Of a stretch of DNA of 13,140 bases, positions 1 to 5,933 are shown one piece after another (position 1 is the first letter of the stretch; each line of letters opens with the position of its first letter). Source of the stretch: Clostridium fallax (GTDB lineage Bacteria > Bacillota > Clostridia > Clostridiales > Clostridiaceae); NCBI RefSeq assembly GCF_900129365.1, contig NZ_FQVM01000041.1, positions 1 through 13,140 of the forward strand, given 5' to 3'. The translations under genes were made by a program, and so were the position numbers. The notes beneath the pieces were generated by a model. The model searched no databases. It was not told where the DNA came from and saw only the letters and a program-made list of their open reading frames with translations.

Positions 1-51
1 CTTGAAATTGGTACACCCAACAGGAGTCGAACCTGCGACCTTTGGATTCGA
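1..51 (-). repeat. attL: attL: 51 bp direct repeat, truncated 3' part of a tRNA gene
   Basis: These 51 bases recur exactly at 13090-13140. Read on the minus strand they give a tRNA 3' half: A37 A38 after anticodon UCG, anticodon-stem strand TCCAA, variable loop AGGTC, a 5 bp T stem around TTCGACT, acceptor strand TGGGTGT, discriminator A and encoded CCA (9-11). The sequence to the right (52-84) cannot form the tRNA 5' half, so this copy is a dead fragment left by integration. The anticodon assignment to Arg(UCG) is inferred from the alignment. Confidence 0.88.
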
Positions 52-111
52 TTAGTATAAATTTAAGTTAGTTTGATATAACCTTCTAAGTCTAGTAATT
101 AAGCCATTTAT

Positions 112-137
112 TAGCCTTAAAATTTATTTTAAGGCTA
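112..137. other. 11 bp perfect stem-loop near attL
   Basis: TAGCCTTAAAA and TTTTAAGGCTA are separated by the loop TTTA. The stem lies between the att core and the left arm-type repeats. Neither strand shows a strong T run directly after it, so it is at best a weak insulating terminator. It could also be a structural element of the attachment region. Nothing else in 52-161 looks coding. Confidence 0.5.
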
Positions 138-161
138 TATAATTTTGTACAAAAATTAAAT

Positions 162-182
162 CTATTGCACACTTATTGCACA
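162..182. promoter_or_regulatory. Left integrase arm-type sites (paired TATTGCACA)
   Basis: Two direct copies of TATTGCACA lie 11 bp apart. The same 21 bp block occurs at 13031-13051 with a single difference (T to C), in the same orientation. The copies are about 110 bp and 40 bp from their respective att cores. Tyrosine integrases with an N-terminal arm-binding domain use short direct repeats flanking the core, so these are read as arm sites. That role is inferred. Confidence 0.65.
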
Positions 183-193
183 TTTTATAAAAT

Positions 194-228
194 AAAAAAG
201 AGAGATAAAAATAAAATCTCTCTTTTTT
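194..228. terminator. Bidirectional rho-independent terminator ending the minus operon
   Basis: A 13 bp perfect stem (AAAAAAGAGAGAT with ATCTCTCTTTTTT, loop of 9) gives a T tract on either strand. It lies 24 bp past the stop codon of the secB-like gene and closes the left end of the minus-strand operon. Confidence 0.85.
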
Positions 229-251
229 CAACGTAAAATCTAATTCAATAA

Positions 252-647
252 TTAGTTACAATCATCTAATCTACTTATTTTATTTACAACCGGTGGAACT
301 ATCAAAGGTGATCCTCCCATACTTCTTGTTAGTATAGAAATCAAACAACTTATTTCACTTCCAATAGAGTCAAGTATATCATTTATATTTTTATATACTT
401 CATCATCCGTTATATCATTTTCAAATTCAACAACAACATTATATCTAAATTTAGCTATAAACATTAAACTAGGTCTAAACCCTGAATCACATTTTACTTT
501 TAATGATACTGTATTCTCATTTATATCATGTATATAATATTGTAAGTTTAACTCATAGTTTATCTCCCCTGCTTTTATATCATTAACTATTCTTTCAAAT
601 TCCATGTTTTCCATAAAAAATTGAGTATCTATTATTCTATTATTCAT
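252..647 (-). CDS. SecB-like chaperone of a HicAB-type TAC cassette
   Basis: A 131-residue protein with the layout of the SecB family: an N-terminal beta-rich half, then a helix (about 83-108) leading to a C-terminal SPLIVPPVVN segment. This corresponds to the FPALNLSPVNF-like segment of E. coli SecB. Length is somewhat below that of E. coli SecB (155). The ATG follows the hicB stop codon with no gap, and its GGGGG ribosome site lies inside the last hicB codons, so the two are translationally coupled. In tripartite toxin-antitoxin-chaperone systems a SecB-like chaperone protects an unstable antitoxin; adjacency to hicAB and the long HicB tail suggest that role here. The family call is from motif recognition at low identity. 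Confidence 0.68.
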   Translation of the reverse strand: MNNRIIDTQFFMENMEFERIVNDIKAGEINYELNLQYYIHDINENTVSLKVKCDSGFRPSLMFIAKFRYNVVVEFENDITDDEVYKNINDILDSIGSEISCLISILTRSMGGSPLIVPPVVNKISRLDDCN

Positions 648-1136
648 TTATATAACCCCCTTCATAGCTAAATTTTTTTCTATATTCTTTATCCAATTAC
701 TTGAGTCTTTTTTTAATGATTCTTGGACTGCATTTGTTTTATATTCAATATTCACAGTAAACTTCTCTTTTCCATATTCCATACCTATCCCCATTGATAG
801 ATACATATTCATTAATTGATTTATACTACATGACTCTTTATCAGCTCTCTTTATTAATTCTGCATGTAATGTTTTTGGTATTCTCAAACTTAACTTACCA
901 CTACACTTTTCCTCTTCTACTATTTTATTATTTGGAACTGGAATCTTAATATTATCTTCAATTGCCATCTTGATAATATCGTCTGCAACTTGAACAACAT
1001 CATTATATGCTTCTTCTGGATTTTCTCCATCTCCCCAACAGTCTAATTGACTAATATATGCTAAGTATCCTCCCTCATCAGTATTCTGTATTAATTCAAC
1101 TTTATAGTCATTTCCTTTTATTTTATTTATTCTCAT
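648..1136 (-). CDS. hicB: HicB-family antitoxin with ribbon-helix-helix domain and long C-terminal tail
   Basis: 162 residues. Residues 1-70 form a HicB domain (degenerate RNase H fold), with AYISQLDCWGDGENPEEA typical of the family. Residues about 80-118 (LSLRIPKTLHAEL...SINQLMNMYLS) are a ribbon-helix-helix DNA-binding domain, expected to bind the hic operator. Residues 119-162 extend beyond the usual end and carry NWIKNIEKNLAMKGVI around Trp148, resembling the chaperone-addiction tails of TAC antitoxins. A good AGGAGG site precedes the ATG. It neutralises HicA and probably autorepresses. Chaperone addiction is inferred. Confidence 0.87.
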   Translation of the reverse strand: MRINKIKGNDYKVELIQNTDEGGYLAYISQLDCWGDGENPEEAYNDVVQVADDIIKMAIEDNIKIPVPNNKIVEEEKCSGKLSLRIPKTLHAELIKRADKESCSINQLMNMYLSMGIGMEYGKEKFTVNIEYKTNAVQESLKKDSSNWIKNIEKNLAMKGVI

Positions 1137-1175
1137 AAAAATATCCTCCTAAAATGATTATTTCAACAAAATCTT

Positions 1176-1427
1176 TTAAAAATTCATCACTTGCTCAAAT
1201 AACCTTAAAGCCTTCAAAATATAAACTTTTTTTACTGGTCTAGCTCTTGGTATAGTTACATAATCTTGAATTCCTTTTAATTTTGGATGTTTATATACAA
1301 AATGACTTCCTTTTCCTTCTCGCTTTATAAAGCCACCATAATTTATAAGTAATTTATCTATATCTTCAAACTTAACATCTTTGGTATTGCTTTTTATTTT
1401 CTCATAAAGTCTTTCACATTGTCCCAC
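1176..1427 (-). CDS. hicA: HicA-family mRNA interferase toxin
   Basis: 83 residues with the HicA double-stranded-RNA-binding fold. The signature is IKREGKGSHFVYKHP, in which His42 (G-S-H) is the expected catalytic residue, followed by the strand YVTIPRARPVKK. HicA toxins cleave mRNA and stop translation. The strong site GGGGGAG at 1434-1440 favours the GTG at 1427 (6 nt spacing) over the in-frame TTG at 1430 (3 nt). It is first in the hicA-hicB-secB unit, the usual order for hicAB loci; hicB starts 39 bp downstream. An N-terminal stretch of about 15 residues precedes the core domain. Confidence 0.87.
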   Translation of the reverse strand: MGQCERLYEKIKSNTKDVKFEDIDKLLINYGGFIKREGKGSHFVYKHPKLKGIQDYVTIPRARPVKKVYILKALRLFEQVMNF

Positions 1428-1480
1428 CAAACTCTCCCCCGCAACTATATTTTTAACTTAAAATATTTTTTTTATTCTTA

Positions 1481-1512
1481 ATTATACTAATATGATATCA
1501 CATATGATATCA
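1481..1512 (-). promoter_or_regulatory. Putative hicA promoter with double TGATATCA operator
   Basis: On the minus strand a TATAAT (1486-1481) lies about 50 bp upstream of hicA. Two copies of TATGATATCA (1491-1500 and 1503-1512) each contain the perfect palindrome TGATATCA, 12 bp apart centre to centre. They cover the spacer and -35 position. That is where the RHH domain of HicB could bind to autorepress. No good -35 hexamer is visible. Confidence 0.55.
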
Positions 1513-1614
1513 TTTTTCATTTTAATTTAAAATAATTTTAAATTATTTTAAATAAATTTAATTCTATTTAAAATAAACTTTATTACATTATTTATATCAT
1601 ATTAAAGTAAACAC
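1513..1614. other. A+T-only spacer, nothing recognised
   Basis: Together with the promoter, this completes a gene-free stretch between hicA and a degraded gene. It is made of TTTAAAATAA-like runs, with no open frame, stem with T run, or repeat beyond simple composition. Confidence 0.5.
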
Positions 1615-1800
1615 TTAATTTATTCCATACGGTTTATTAAATTTTATTATATTTTCATATAAAATCTTTAAGCACTTATCAAATAGTACCTTTCTGCAGT
1701 AAATTTCACTATAAACAACTATACTACTTACCTCTTTCCAAGTATACTTTTTGTCTTCTAAATACCTAAGCTCAACTATCTTTCTTTAAGTATCACTCAT
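1615..1800 (-). pseudogene. Broken RinA/ArpU-like (sigma region 4-like) regulator
   Basis: The minus strand reads ATG AGT GAT ACT then TAA at codon 5. After that comes a 56-residue open frame beginning RKIVELRYLEDKKYTWKEV and continuing with YSEIYCRKVLFDKCLKIL. This pattern (ELRY...TWKEV...YSE..CR....K.LKIL) is the sigma-70 region 4-like helix-turn-helix seen in phage RinA/ArpU-type activators. The first half of a normal protein is missing and no ribosome site precedes the ATG, so I read it as the C-terminal remnant of a second late-gene regulator. It begins 5 bp after the 100-residue gene. Confidence 0.55.
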
Positions 1801-1805
1801 TTCAT

Positions 1806-2108
1806 TTAAATTCTATAATCTATATTATTTTTTTCATAGTAATTAATTAATAACTGCTCTAACTCTTCCATAGTATAATATCTCTTATTTTTATCTCTAA
1901 ATACTATCCCTAAATTCATGTAAAACTTATATACAGTATATAAAGTTATTTTATCTCTATATGGCTTTCTAATCTTTGCCTTTGTATCTGCTTTACATTG
2001 TATTAAATTTAAATCATCTATCTTAACACGTAATTTATCATAATTAGGATTACTGATAGCTTTTAAATATCTCTCATGTCTTATATTATATAATTCTCTT
2101 ATTTCCAT
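1806..2108 (-). CDS. Hypothetical protein, 100 residues
   Basis: Not recognised. The protein is Lys/Tyr-rich with no cysteine pair or membrane segment. Its middle (KPYRDKITLYTVYKFYMNLGI) and the following FRDKNKRYYTMEELEQLL could be a small helical, possibly nucleic-acid-binding, domain. The ATG at 2108 is chosen because GAGGG lies 8 nt upstream; an in-frame GTG at 2123 lies upstream of that site. It sits between the terminator after the RinA-like gene and the broken regulator, so it is probably read by read-through. Confidence 0.62.
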   Translation of the reverse strand: MEIRELYNIRHERYLKAISNPNYDKLRVKIDDLNLIQCKADTKAKIRKPYRDKITLYTVYKFYMNLGIVFRDKNKRYYTMEELEQLLINYYEKNNIDYRI

Positions 2109-2135
2109 TATAATAGCCCTCACGTTTATAAATAA

Positions 2136-2168
2136 AAGGATAGAATTTAAATCTTCTACCCTTATAAT
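2136..2168 (-). terminator. Terminator after the RinA/ArpU-like gene
   Basis: On the minus strand AAGGGTAGAA pairs with TTCTATCCTT (10 bp including one G-U, loop of 8), followed by TTTATTTAT. It is about 20 bp past the stop codon of the upstream gene. Confidence 0.65.
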
Positions 2169-2190
2169 AAAACCAATATTATAGCTCTAT

Positions 2191-2580
2191 TTAGTCCTCT
2201 AATCCATCTTGCATTATCTCTGAACAAAATAAACATTCTCCTATATCATATAATATTTTTCTAATTTTGCTTTTATTACAGAATCCAGAGCTATATCCCA
2301 TTAAACTTCCTATCTTAGCATTACATATATTTTCAAAATACTTATAACATATGATTTTTTGCTCTTCTTCTGTTAATGGCTTCATGCTATTTTTAAGCTT
2401 TTGTATTTGACTTTCAAAAGTAGCTTTATTTCTTTCTAGCATATTAATTTTATCCTTGATATTATTTATTTCTATTTGATACTCTTCAATATTTTTATTG
2501 ATCTTAGATATTTGTTCTTTAAAGTGTGGAATATTTTTAATATGATTTTCTGTTTTAATAATTAATTCTTCCTTAGTCAA
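2191..2580 (-). CDS. RinA/ArpU-like phage transcriptional regulator
   Basis: About 129 residues. The N-terminal half (about 15-68) is a Lys/Glu/Ile heptad-like coiled coil. The C-terminal half begins LTEEEQKIICYKYFENICNAKIG and continues through GYSSGFCNKSKIRKILYDIG, matching the sigma region 4-like HTH of RinA/ArpU-type late regulators. In phages such proteins activate the packaging/structural operon and sit at the end of the early region, as here; no late operon follows. The SD AAGAGGTGAT spans 2594-2585. It leaves only 2 nt before ATG 2586 but 8 nt before TTG 2580, so TTG is preferred. Confidence 0.62.
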   Translation of the reverse strand: MTKEELIIKTENHIKNIPHFKEQISKINKNIEEYQIEINNIKDKINMLERNKATFESQIQKLKNSMKPLTEEEQKIICYKYFENICNAKIGSLMGYSSGFCNKSKIRKILYDIGECLFCSEIMQDGLED

Positions 2581-2592
2581 TTTCATCACCTC

Positions 2593-3303
2593 TTACATAC
2601 ACAAATATTTATCAGCAAAATTTATACTATCTATGGTTTTATCTATACTATAAATACTTTCAATTCTTTTTCTTGCATAAAATTCTTTAGCCTTATTTTC
2701 TCCCCATTTGGTTCTTCTTAACTTTCTATACGCCCTATCCTCAATTGTTCTTACTCTTCCAATATTTATATTAAATAATTCTGCAACTTCGCTTAATGAC
2801 ATAGTATTATTAGAATCCCAACCACTTCTAAGCTTTAATATTTCTCTTTCTTGAAGAGTAGTATATTCCTTCATAACTTTTTCAAGTTCTTGCCGCAGCT
2901 GATGTATGTATATTCTTTCCTCTACATTTTCATAAGAATAATCTATATCTTTAACTGTATCTATTAATTCATTTTCTTCATCTTCCCCTATATGAATATT
3001 TAAGCTTGTTTCATTATTAGTGTTCTTCTGTTCCATAAATCTTTGAATCCTTTGATATATCCAATGGATAGCATAAGTAATAAACTTAGCTTTTCTCTCA
3101 TTATTAACATCATATTTTTGAGCTGCTATAATTAATCCTATTGCTGCCTCTTGCTCTAAATCCTCCCTATCTATTGAATTAGTTTTTTCAACATAAAATT
3201 TATTAACTAATTTATATATTATTCCCTTATTACATTCTATTAGGCTATTTAATGCTCTTTTATCACCTTGCTGATATAATACAACAAGTTCCTCATTAGT
3301 CAT
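2593..3303 (-). CDS. Sigma-70 family RNA polymerase sigma factor
   Basis: 236 residues. Region 2 (about 20-92) contains NKGIIYKLVNKFY, DLEQEAAIGLIIAAQKYD (core binding) and FITYAIHWIYQRIQRFM (-10 recognition/melting helix). A linker follows. Region 4 (about 148-197) contains LQEREILKLRSG and the HTH SLSEVAELFNINIGRVRTIEDRAYRKLR. Region 1.1 and a clear region 3 are absent, as in phage and sporulation-type factors. The start ATG 3303 follows AGAGGGTGA and overlaps the preceding gene's stop by 8 bp. It presumably directs host polymerase to element or helper-phage late promoters; the target is unknown. Confidence 0.9.
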   Translation of the reverse strand: MTNEELVVLYQQGDKRALNSLIECNKGIIYKLVNKFYVEKTNSIDREDLEQEAAIGLIIAAQKYDVNNERKAKFITYAIHWIYQRIQRFMEQKNTNNETSLNIHIGEDEENELIDTVKDIDYSYENVEERIYIHQLRQELEKVMKEYTTLQEREILKLRSGWDSNNTMSLSEVAELFNINIGRVRTIEDRAYRKLRRTKWGENKAKEFYARKRIESIYSIDKTIDSINFADKYLCM

Positions 3304-4006
3304 TAATCTCACCCTCTTCAATTAAGTTATAACTAGGATATATTATTGTGTCATAAGCAAATTCAACATTATTTTTATTTAACATATCCCTTAATTCTTT
3401 TGCCTTTAATCCCTTCATATCTCCATTTACTACCTTCCAGTATATGAAGTATAGAAAGTGTATTTGCTTACATATAAGCTCATATTTATTCCATCTCATA
3501 TATTTAGGCTTATCAGGTATATTGCTTAATAAGTTGAACATATTAACTGTTTTTTTATCAATATTATTTATATTCATTGGTAAAATAAACTTCAAATGAA
3601 AATTAAGCTTAAGTAACTTCATAAGAATTTTATATTTAATTATGTTTTCTATATTTTCATCATAGATATTAGTTCTATAAGCATATACATTACGTTCTAT
3701 ACAATCTCTACAAGCAAATAAACCAATTCCTACTGGATATAAATATTTTCTTTTCTTGCCACAATGAGGACATTTAAAAAACTTCCTATATCCAAAGCCA
3801 GTTTTTTGAAAATAAATTTCTATAGTTGACTTATCAATATAATTCAAACCATTATATGAGCAATATAGCTGCTTAACTTCAATATAACTTTTATTCGTAG
3901 TTTTGTTTGTTTTATAAAAGAACACTATATTTATATATTTATGCTCTATTAATAACATAATCTTAACTGGCTTATCTTCTTGTATTGAACTAATATCTAT
4001 CTTCAT
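3296..4006 (-). CDS. Zinc-ribbon protein of unknown function
   Basis: 236 residues. The one clear motif is a four-cysteine zinc ribbon, CPHC and CRDC about 19 residues apart (residues about 79-101, within KCPHCGKKRKYLYP...LFACRDC). The N-terminal part is beta-rich and the C-terminal part is helical, basic and aromatic. Such ribbons usually bind DNA, RNA or protein. The overlap with the sigma gene suggests coupled expression. The AGGAGG site is 15 nt upstream of the only possible ATG, which is long and may lower translation. No enzyme motif is seen. Confidence 0.75.
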   Translation of the reverse strand: MKIDISSIQEDKPVKIMLLIEHKYINIVFFYKTNKTTNKSYIEVKQLYCSYNGLNYIDKSTIEIYFQKTGFGYRKFFKCPHCGKKRKYLYPVGIGLFACRDCIERNVYAYRTNIYDENIENIIKYKILMKLLKLNFHLKFILPMNINNIDKKTVNMFNLLSNIPDKPKYMRWNKYELICKQIHFLYFIYWKVVNGDMKGLKAKELRDMLNKNNVEFAYDTIIYPSYNLIEEGEIND

Positions 4007-4250
4007 TCTTTTATACTTAAACCTCCTAAATAATAAGCCTTTTTATGTAAATTACTTCATTATATTAAATTTTTAACCTTAGCATTTGTTAGCATATTAT
4101 GTACTTTAATACTAAGTTTTTCTAAGTTCATTACTGGATTTATTGGAACGCTCTAATGGAACGCTCCAATAAAAAGTATGCAACATTCCTTATTTTTTTG
4201 TTGCAACATTATTAGTTTCAATTGCAACATTTATTATTAAAAATAACCAT
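4007..4250. promoter_or_regulatory. Gene-free region with two repeat families
   Basis: Three direct TGCAACATT copies (4179-4187, 4202-4210, 4223-4231) are spaced 23 and 21 bp apart, about two helical turns; the middle one is part of the palindrome TGTTGCAACA (4199-4208). Next to them, GGAACGCTC occurs twice (4145-4153, 4158-4166) inside a 9 bp stem, TTTATTGGA (4139-4147) with TCCAATAAA (4165-4173). No convincing promoter hexamers, terminator or gene are seen. It lies just upstream of the zinc-ribbon/sigma unit, so regulator binding is the natural guess. Confidence 0.5.
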
Positions 4251-4958
4251 TTAAAATATAGATACAATATTTATTTTATTTGTAGCTTGTTTTCTATAGA
4301 AATCTTGTGTGAATTGAATTATTTCATTATGAGAAATTATCTCTGGTATAAATTTACCTTGATTATCAAATCCTTTAATTAAAACTAATGCTCCAGAAAC
4401 AATTTGCCTACCACCCTCAAAAAATTTAGTCCATTCATTAATATTATCTATAACCTCATCTTCTATGGTGTAAGTCTCTCTTAAATTTTTAACAATTCCA
4501 ATAGAAATTCCTGAATCATTTACACTATTCTCTCTTTTCTTAATCTCTATATCAAATAACCTAACCTTATTCTTATCTAAGAAATTACTCTTATAAAATT
4601 CTTGTAATTCATCACAATTCATTACAGATAATTCTTTCTCAATAAATTCTAACTCCAACTTATCTGTAGTTTCTTTTATTGGAAAACATTCTTTTATATA
4701 ATCTTTTCTAATGCTATTTAAACTTTCTATAATTTTGCTAAATGTTTCTTGATTAATATTTTTTAGATCTATAAGTAAATTATTTCTTTGGTTATTTATA
4801 TACTCTAATGTTATTTGACCTTGTGAAAATTTATAAAAATCTATTCCATAAACTAGTAATACATGGTTAATCTTCTTAATCATTTCATCATAGTTATTTA
4901 AAACATCATTAATCTTATCAAAATATTTAATTTTTAATTCCTTTGTTGATTCAAACAT
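4251..4958 (-). CDS. Hypothetical coiled-coil protein, 235 residues
   Basis: Not recognised. The first 150 residues or so are predominantly helical and Lys/Glu/Ile/Leu-rich with coiled-coil character. The last 85 or so look more beta-rich (GGRQIVSGALVLIKGFDNQGKFIPEII). There is no signal peptide, membrane segment or catalytic motif. GGGAGG precedes the ATG at normal spacing and the gene begins 3 bp after the 80-residue gene, so the two form a co-translated pair. Confidence 0.78.
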   Translation of the reverse strand: MFESTKELKIKYFDKINDVLNNYDEMIKKINHVLLVYGIDFYKFSQGQITLEYINNQRNNLLIDLKNINQETFSKIIESLNSIRKDYIKECFPIKETTDKLELEFIEKELSVMNCDELQEFYKSNFLDKNKVRLFDIEIKKRENSVNDSGISIGIVKNLRETYTIEDEVIDNINEWTKFFEGGRQIVSGALVLIKGFDNQGKFIPEIISHNEIIQFTQDFYRKQATNKINIVSIF

Positions 4959-4961
4959 TAT

Positions 4962-5204
4962 TTATACCTCCCCTAATCCTTCATTCACTAATTTAAGCAT
5001 TTCTTCTAAAACTTCTTTTGCTGCTTTATATACAATATCGTCTTTACTATAGCCTAATACTCTTAAATTAGGATCCATAGTACATGATTGTCCATCATTG
5101 CTCAAAACTCTGTTATTATAAAAAGTCATTTTTATTTTATTTGGTCCTATCTCTTTATTATCAAAATCAATAGTAACCCTTTTATGTAGATTATCATTTA
5201 CCAT
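4962..5204 (-). CDS. Hypothetical protein, 80 residues
   Basis: Not recognised. Residues 8-50 look like beta strands (RVTIDFDNKEIGPNKIKMTFYNN), and the end is an amphipathic helix (YKAAKEVLEEMLKLVNEGLGEV). AAAGGAG lies at normal spacing before the ATG. It is followed almost directly by the 235-residue gene. The small acidic protein could be an accessory or inhibitor protein, but nothing proves it. Confidence 0.75.
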   Translation of the reverse strand: MVNDNLHKRVTIDFDNKEIGPNKIKMTFYNNRVLSNDGQSCTMDPNLRVLGYSKDDIVYKAAKEVLEEMLKLVNEGLGEV

Positions 5205-5236
5205 TTGTTACGCTCCTTTATTTATTATTTGATAAT

Positions 5237-5359
5237 TTAAACCTCTTCTTTGGCCTTCTTTTCCCAATAAACTTCATTATATTTTTTAATCTTCTCCTTA
5301 TTCTTTTTACGCCATTCTTTCATATAGGCGTTTCTTTTTTCTCTTGCCTTATCATTCAA
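5237..5359 (-). CDS. Small basic phage protein, 40 residues
   Basis: The minus frame encodes LNDKAREKRNAYMKEWR followed by a Lys-rich helix ending in YWEKKAKEEV. It starts with TTG at 5359, 8 nt after AAGGAG. The YMKEWRKKN...YWEKK pattern resembles tiny highly charged helical proteins often found in clostridial and other Firmicute prophages; function unknown. It lies just past the terminator of the putative small RNA, so its expression needs read-through or an unseen promoter. Confidence 0.62.
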   Translation of the reverse strand: MNDKAREKRNAYMKEWRKKNKEKIKKYNEVYWEKKAKEEV

Positions 5360-5390
5360 AATTAATTCTCCTTTCTATGTTTTAAAAAGC

Positions 5391-5446
5391 AAAAAAGCCA
5401 CAGGAACAAAACCAGTAATAATTACTGATAATTGTTTCCCGTGGCT
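5391..5446 (-). terminator. Large nested rho-independent terminator
   Basis: On the minus strand AGCCAC (5446-5441) pairs with GTGGCT (5401-5396), extended inward by GGAAACAA with TTGTTCC. An inner perfect stem CAGTAAT/ATTACTG caps it. TTTTTT (5396-5391) follows at once. This is the strongest intrinsic terminator in the window and lies inside the minus operon. Confidence 0.85.
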
Positions 5447-5503
5447 CTATAAAATGCCTTCCATCATCTCTGATAGGGTACTTAAAATATTCTTTTTTTC
5501 TAT
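5391..5503 (-). ncRNA. Candidate small RNA of about 110 nt
   Basis: A near-consensus promoter (5538-5510) and the large terminator (5446-5391) frame a transcript of about 110 nt. It holds no open frame with a ribosome site. It would have an unpaired A-rich leader of about 57 nt and a long nested hairpin. Alternatives: an attenuator for the 40-residue gene downstream, or a terminator for operon read-through. No homology to a known RNA family is claimed. Confidence 0.45.
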
Positions 5504-5509
5504 ATCTTT

Positions 5510-5538
5510 ATTATATCATTTTTATTAATTTAATACAA
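5510..5538 (-). promoter_or_regulatory. Minus-strand sigma-A-type promoter with extended -10
   Basis: TTGTAT (5538-5533), a 17 bp spacer, then TATAAT (5515-5510), preceded by TG one base upstream (extended -10). Predicted start is near 5503. It lies between the J-domain remnant and the large terminator. Confidence 0.68.
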
Positions 5539-5547
5539 ACATATGTT

Positions 5548-5702
5548 TTATAAAATACTATCTAACTTACTTTTTACATCATTATAATTTTTATCTTCTC
5601 TCCACTATCTTTGGTTATATCAGGATGATATTTCTTTACCATAACTCTATAACCTAGCTTTATAAATTCTTTTGCTACTTCTTTTATGGTGTAAATATAT
5701 AT
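5548..5702 (-). pseudogene. Degraded J-domain (DnaJ-like) gene
   Basis: The minus strand encodes KEVAKEFIKLGYRVMVKKYH followed by PDITKDSGEK, including the HPD tripeptide diagnostic of J domains that stimulate DnaK. After GEKIKII the frame hits TAA (5576-5574). A one-base shift restores NDVKSKLDSIL and a stop at 5548, so one base seems lost. The 5' end is also broken: the only upstream ATG is followed by TAG and TAA. The product would have been a small phage J-domain protein, perhaps for recruiting the host chaperone to replication. It is not expected to be functional. Confidence 0.62.
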
Positions 5703-5721
5703 TTAACACTACATTTTATTT

Positions 5722-5751
5722 AAATAATAAGGCTCGACTTAATGTCGAACC
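5722..5751 (-). terminator. Stem-loop, weak terminator
   Basis: On the minus strand GGTTCGAC and GTCGAGCC form an 8 bp stem with one T-G pair and the loop ATTAA (5731-5751), followed by TTATTATTT. It lies after the 47-residue gene and before the J-domain remnant. Confidence 0.5.
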
Positions 5752-5786
5752 CCTTAATATTAGCTTACTCCCTTAATGGTGGTAAC

Positions 5787-5930
5787 CTATTCTATATCAA
5801 TATATATCCTTTTATAAAATCCTTTTCTATAAGGCTTACTAATCTTTTTTATCTTAACACCAGTTGATAAAGCCTTAATGATCCTTTCTCTTTCTTGTGT
5901 TGTTTTATAACTTATCATTATCTTACTCAT
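5787..5930 (-). CDS. Small basic phage protein, 47 residues
   Basis: The minus frame runs from ATG 5930 to TAG. It encodes MSKIMISYKTTQERERIIKA, then a Lys/Arg/Tyr-rich end with KISKPYRKGFYKRIYIDIE. It begins 3 bp after the stop of the preceding gene with AGGTG about 8 nt upstream, as expected for a coupled operon gene. The ISKPYKKGxYKRIYID ending is familiar from tiny uncharacterised proteins in clostridial prophages. It is probably a nucleic-acid-binding accessory protein; function unknown. Confidence 0.62.
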   Translation of the reverse strand: MSKIMISYKTTQERERIIKALSTGVKIKKISKPYRKGFYKRIYIDIE

Positions 5931-5933
5931 TTG

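Noticed and set aside
4155..4232. Short minus-strand frames of 18-26 codons starting at the AATGTTGCA repeats
   Set aside because: The ATGs belong to the repeats, no ribosome site is at a usable distance, and the peptides have no recognisable character.
5385..5500. About 35 codons open on the minus strand across the large terminator (ending CSCGFFAF)
   Set aside because: There is no start codon or ribosome site, and the frame passes through a strong terminator.
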